Source: Maribacter arenosus | GTDB taxonomy: Bacteria > Bacteroidota > Bacteroidia > Flavobacteriales > Flavobacteriaceae | Length of the DNA stretch: 64,000 nt | Reading direction: 5' to 3' | Assembly: GCF_014610845.1 (NCBI RefSeq) | Contig: NZ_JABTCG010000003.1 | Coordinates: 372,001 to 436,000 of the forward strand | Shown here: piece by piece, positions 63,584-64,000 of the stretch | Numbering within the stretch: the stretch's first letter is position 1 | Layout of the letters: the number at the start of each line of letters is the position of its first letter | Made by a program: the position numbers and the translations under genes | The notes under the pieces: model-generated | Database searches by the model: none | What the model was told of the DNA's origin: nothing | The model's input: the letters and a program-made list of their open reading frames with translations, nothing else

Positions 63584-64000
63584 CTAACTTTTTTGTTCTT
63601 TATTGAAATATACCAGATAATAGTACATCTGTTTTTCCTCGTCCCATCCTTTTTCAACGAATTTTTCAGCAGAATCCGAATTGATAAAGTTTAATTTAAT
63701 TTGGATGTTGGTATCTAGGTTGATGACATTTTTTATCTTTTTCCGGGCATCGGAGACCGCTTTGTTGGCAATTTCAAAAGAAGAGACATCCTCAATGCTG
63801 TATTTGGGTCCTTTTTCAACCTTGTAGTGTTTAAATTCAGGGATTAACTCAGGATTTTCCATGACCTCGTTCAAGAAATTACTTTCTTCAAAAGCGTCAT
63901 TTTTGGCAAAATGGTTTACCGCCTTGTTCATGAATAAAACCTCCTGTTGTTTGTCTTCCGCTGGTAAAACTACATCTTTCGCAAAATTTTGACAGAATTT
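63584..64000 (-). CDS. Nucleoid-associated protein (NdpA/YejK-like), cut by the window edge
   Basis: The reading frame runs to the edge without a start, so only the C-terminal 138 residues are present. The segments FCQNFAKDVVLPAEDKQQ and ARKKIKNVINLDTNIQIKLN fit the 37-kDa nucleoid-associated family (PF04245) in its Bacteroidota form. The protein probably binds DNA or membrane-linked nucleoid. The internal ATG at 63931 is not the start, since conserved sequence continues before it. A 134-base gap separates it from the convergent kinase-like gene. Confidence 0.75.
   Translation of the reverse strand, partial: KFCQNFAKDVVLPAEDKQQEVLFMNKAVNHFAKNDAFEESNFLNEVMENPELIPEFKHYKVEKGPKYSIEDVSSFEIANKAVSDARKKIKNVINLDTNIQIKLNFINSDSAEKFVEKGWDEEKQMYYYLVYFNKEQKS

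Noticed and set aside
1-64000. CRISPR array, prophage or insertion sequence
   Set aside because: No regular repeat-spacer pattern, phage structural gene or transposase was found.

Overview
The window looks like chromosomal DNA from a member of the Bacteroidota, most likely a marine or environmental Flavobacteriaceae. It is AT-rich. Promoters fit the Bacteroidota primary-sigma pattern (TAnnTTTG, often with an upstream TTTG or TTG), and Shine-Dalgarno sequences are mostly absent. Several proteins have forms typical of the group: DnaJ with only two CxxCxGxG motifs, a cyclophilin-FKBP fusion, a long NusB, DUF1573, DUF3276, DUF4920 and DUF6268 proteins, and a carboxypeptidase-regulatory-like/TonB receptor. 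I see no rRNA, tRNA, CRISPR array, prophage, insertion sequence or defence island. Genus cannot be fixed from the sequence.

Layout. 1-2.6 kb: tail of a cut gene, a DJ-1/PfpI lipoprotein translationally coupled to an MFS transporter, and a terminator-like leader in front of the transporter. 2.6-6.8 kb: DUF1684 lipoprotein, then a leftward nitrogen operon P-II / Amt / outer-membrane barrel / second P-II, with paired palindromes at its promoter. 6.8-12.8 kb: CrcB, two small membrane proteins, a MazG-like enzyme, a PHP-like lipoprotein, branched-chain aminotransferase, DUF4920, mnmD and a TIGR01777 epimerase. 12.9-20.2 kb: grpE-dnaJ, a possible small RNA, and a rightward run of ABC ATPase, permease, MscS channel, DUF6268 barrel and an NtrC-like regulator without HTH. 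20.2-24.5 kb: secreted helical protein, PPK2, M28 peptidase, fused immunophilin. 24.5-27.5 kb: two tiny one-helix membrane peptides, cold-shock protein, 1-Cys peroxiredoxin, YfiT/DinB protein, a cupin pseudogene, thioredoxin-like protein. 27.8-36.6 kb: bile-acid-type symporter, acyltransferase, M14 carboxypeptidase, DUF3276, MsbA-like exporter, nusB-DUF1573-yajC. 36.7-46.4 kb: Tat-targeted oxidoreductase, YdeI and PepT, TonB receptor, pyrD, LysE, HMG-CoA lyase. 46.5-50.4 kb: porin / FMN-binding / membrane protein cassette and guaB. 50.4-64 kb: thioredoxin, lysA, Lon-like protein, sucC, small stress genes and hsp20, a strongly folded intergenic element, M20 peptidase, uvrB, an ABC-2 exporter, an unannotated kinase-like protein, and the cut end of a nucleoid-associated protein.

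Most of the window is housekeeping: protein folding, nucleotide and amino-acid synthesis, TCA cycle, DNA repair and envelope. The items most worth a second look are a family of very small one-helix membrane peptides at three places, a three-hairpin RNA candidate after hsp20, an orphan promoter-terminator unit after dnaJ, the paired operators at the P-II/Amt operon, a predicted flavinylated envelope cassette, and a divergent kinase-like protein at about 62.4 kb.
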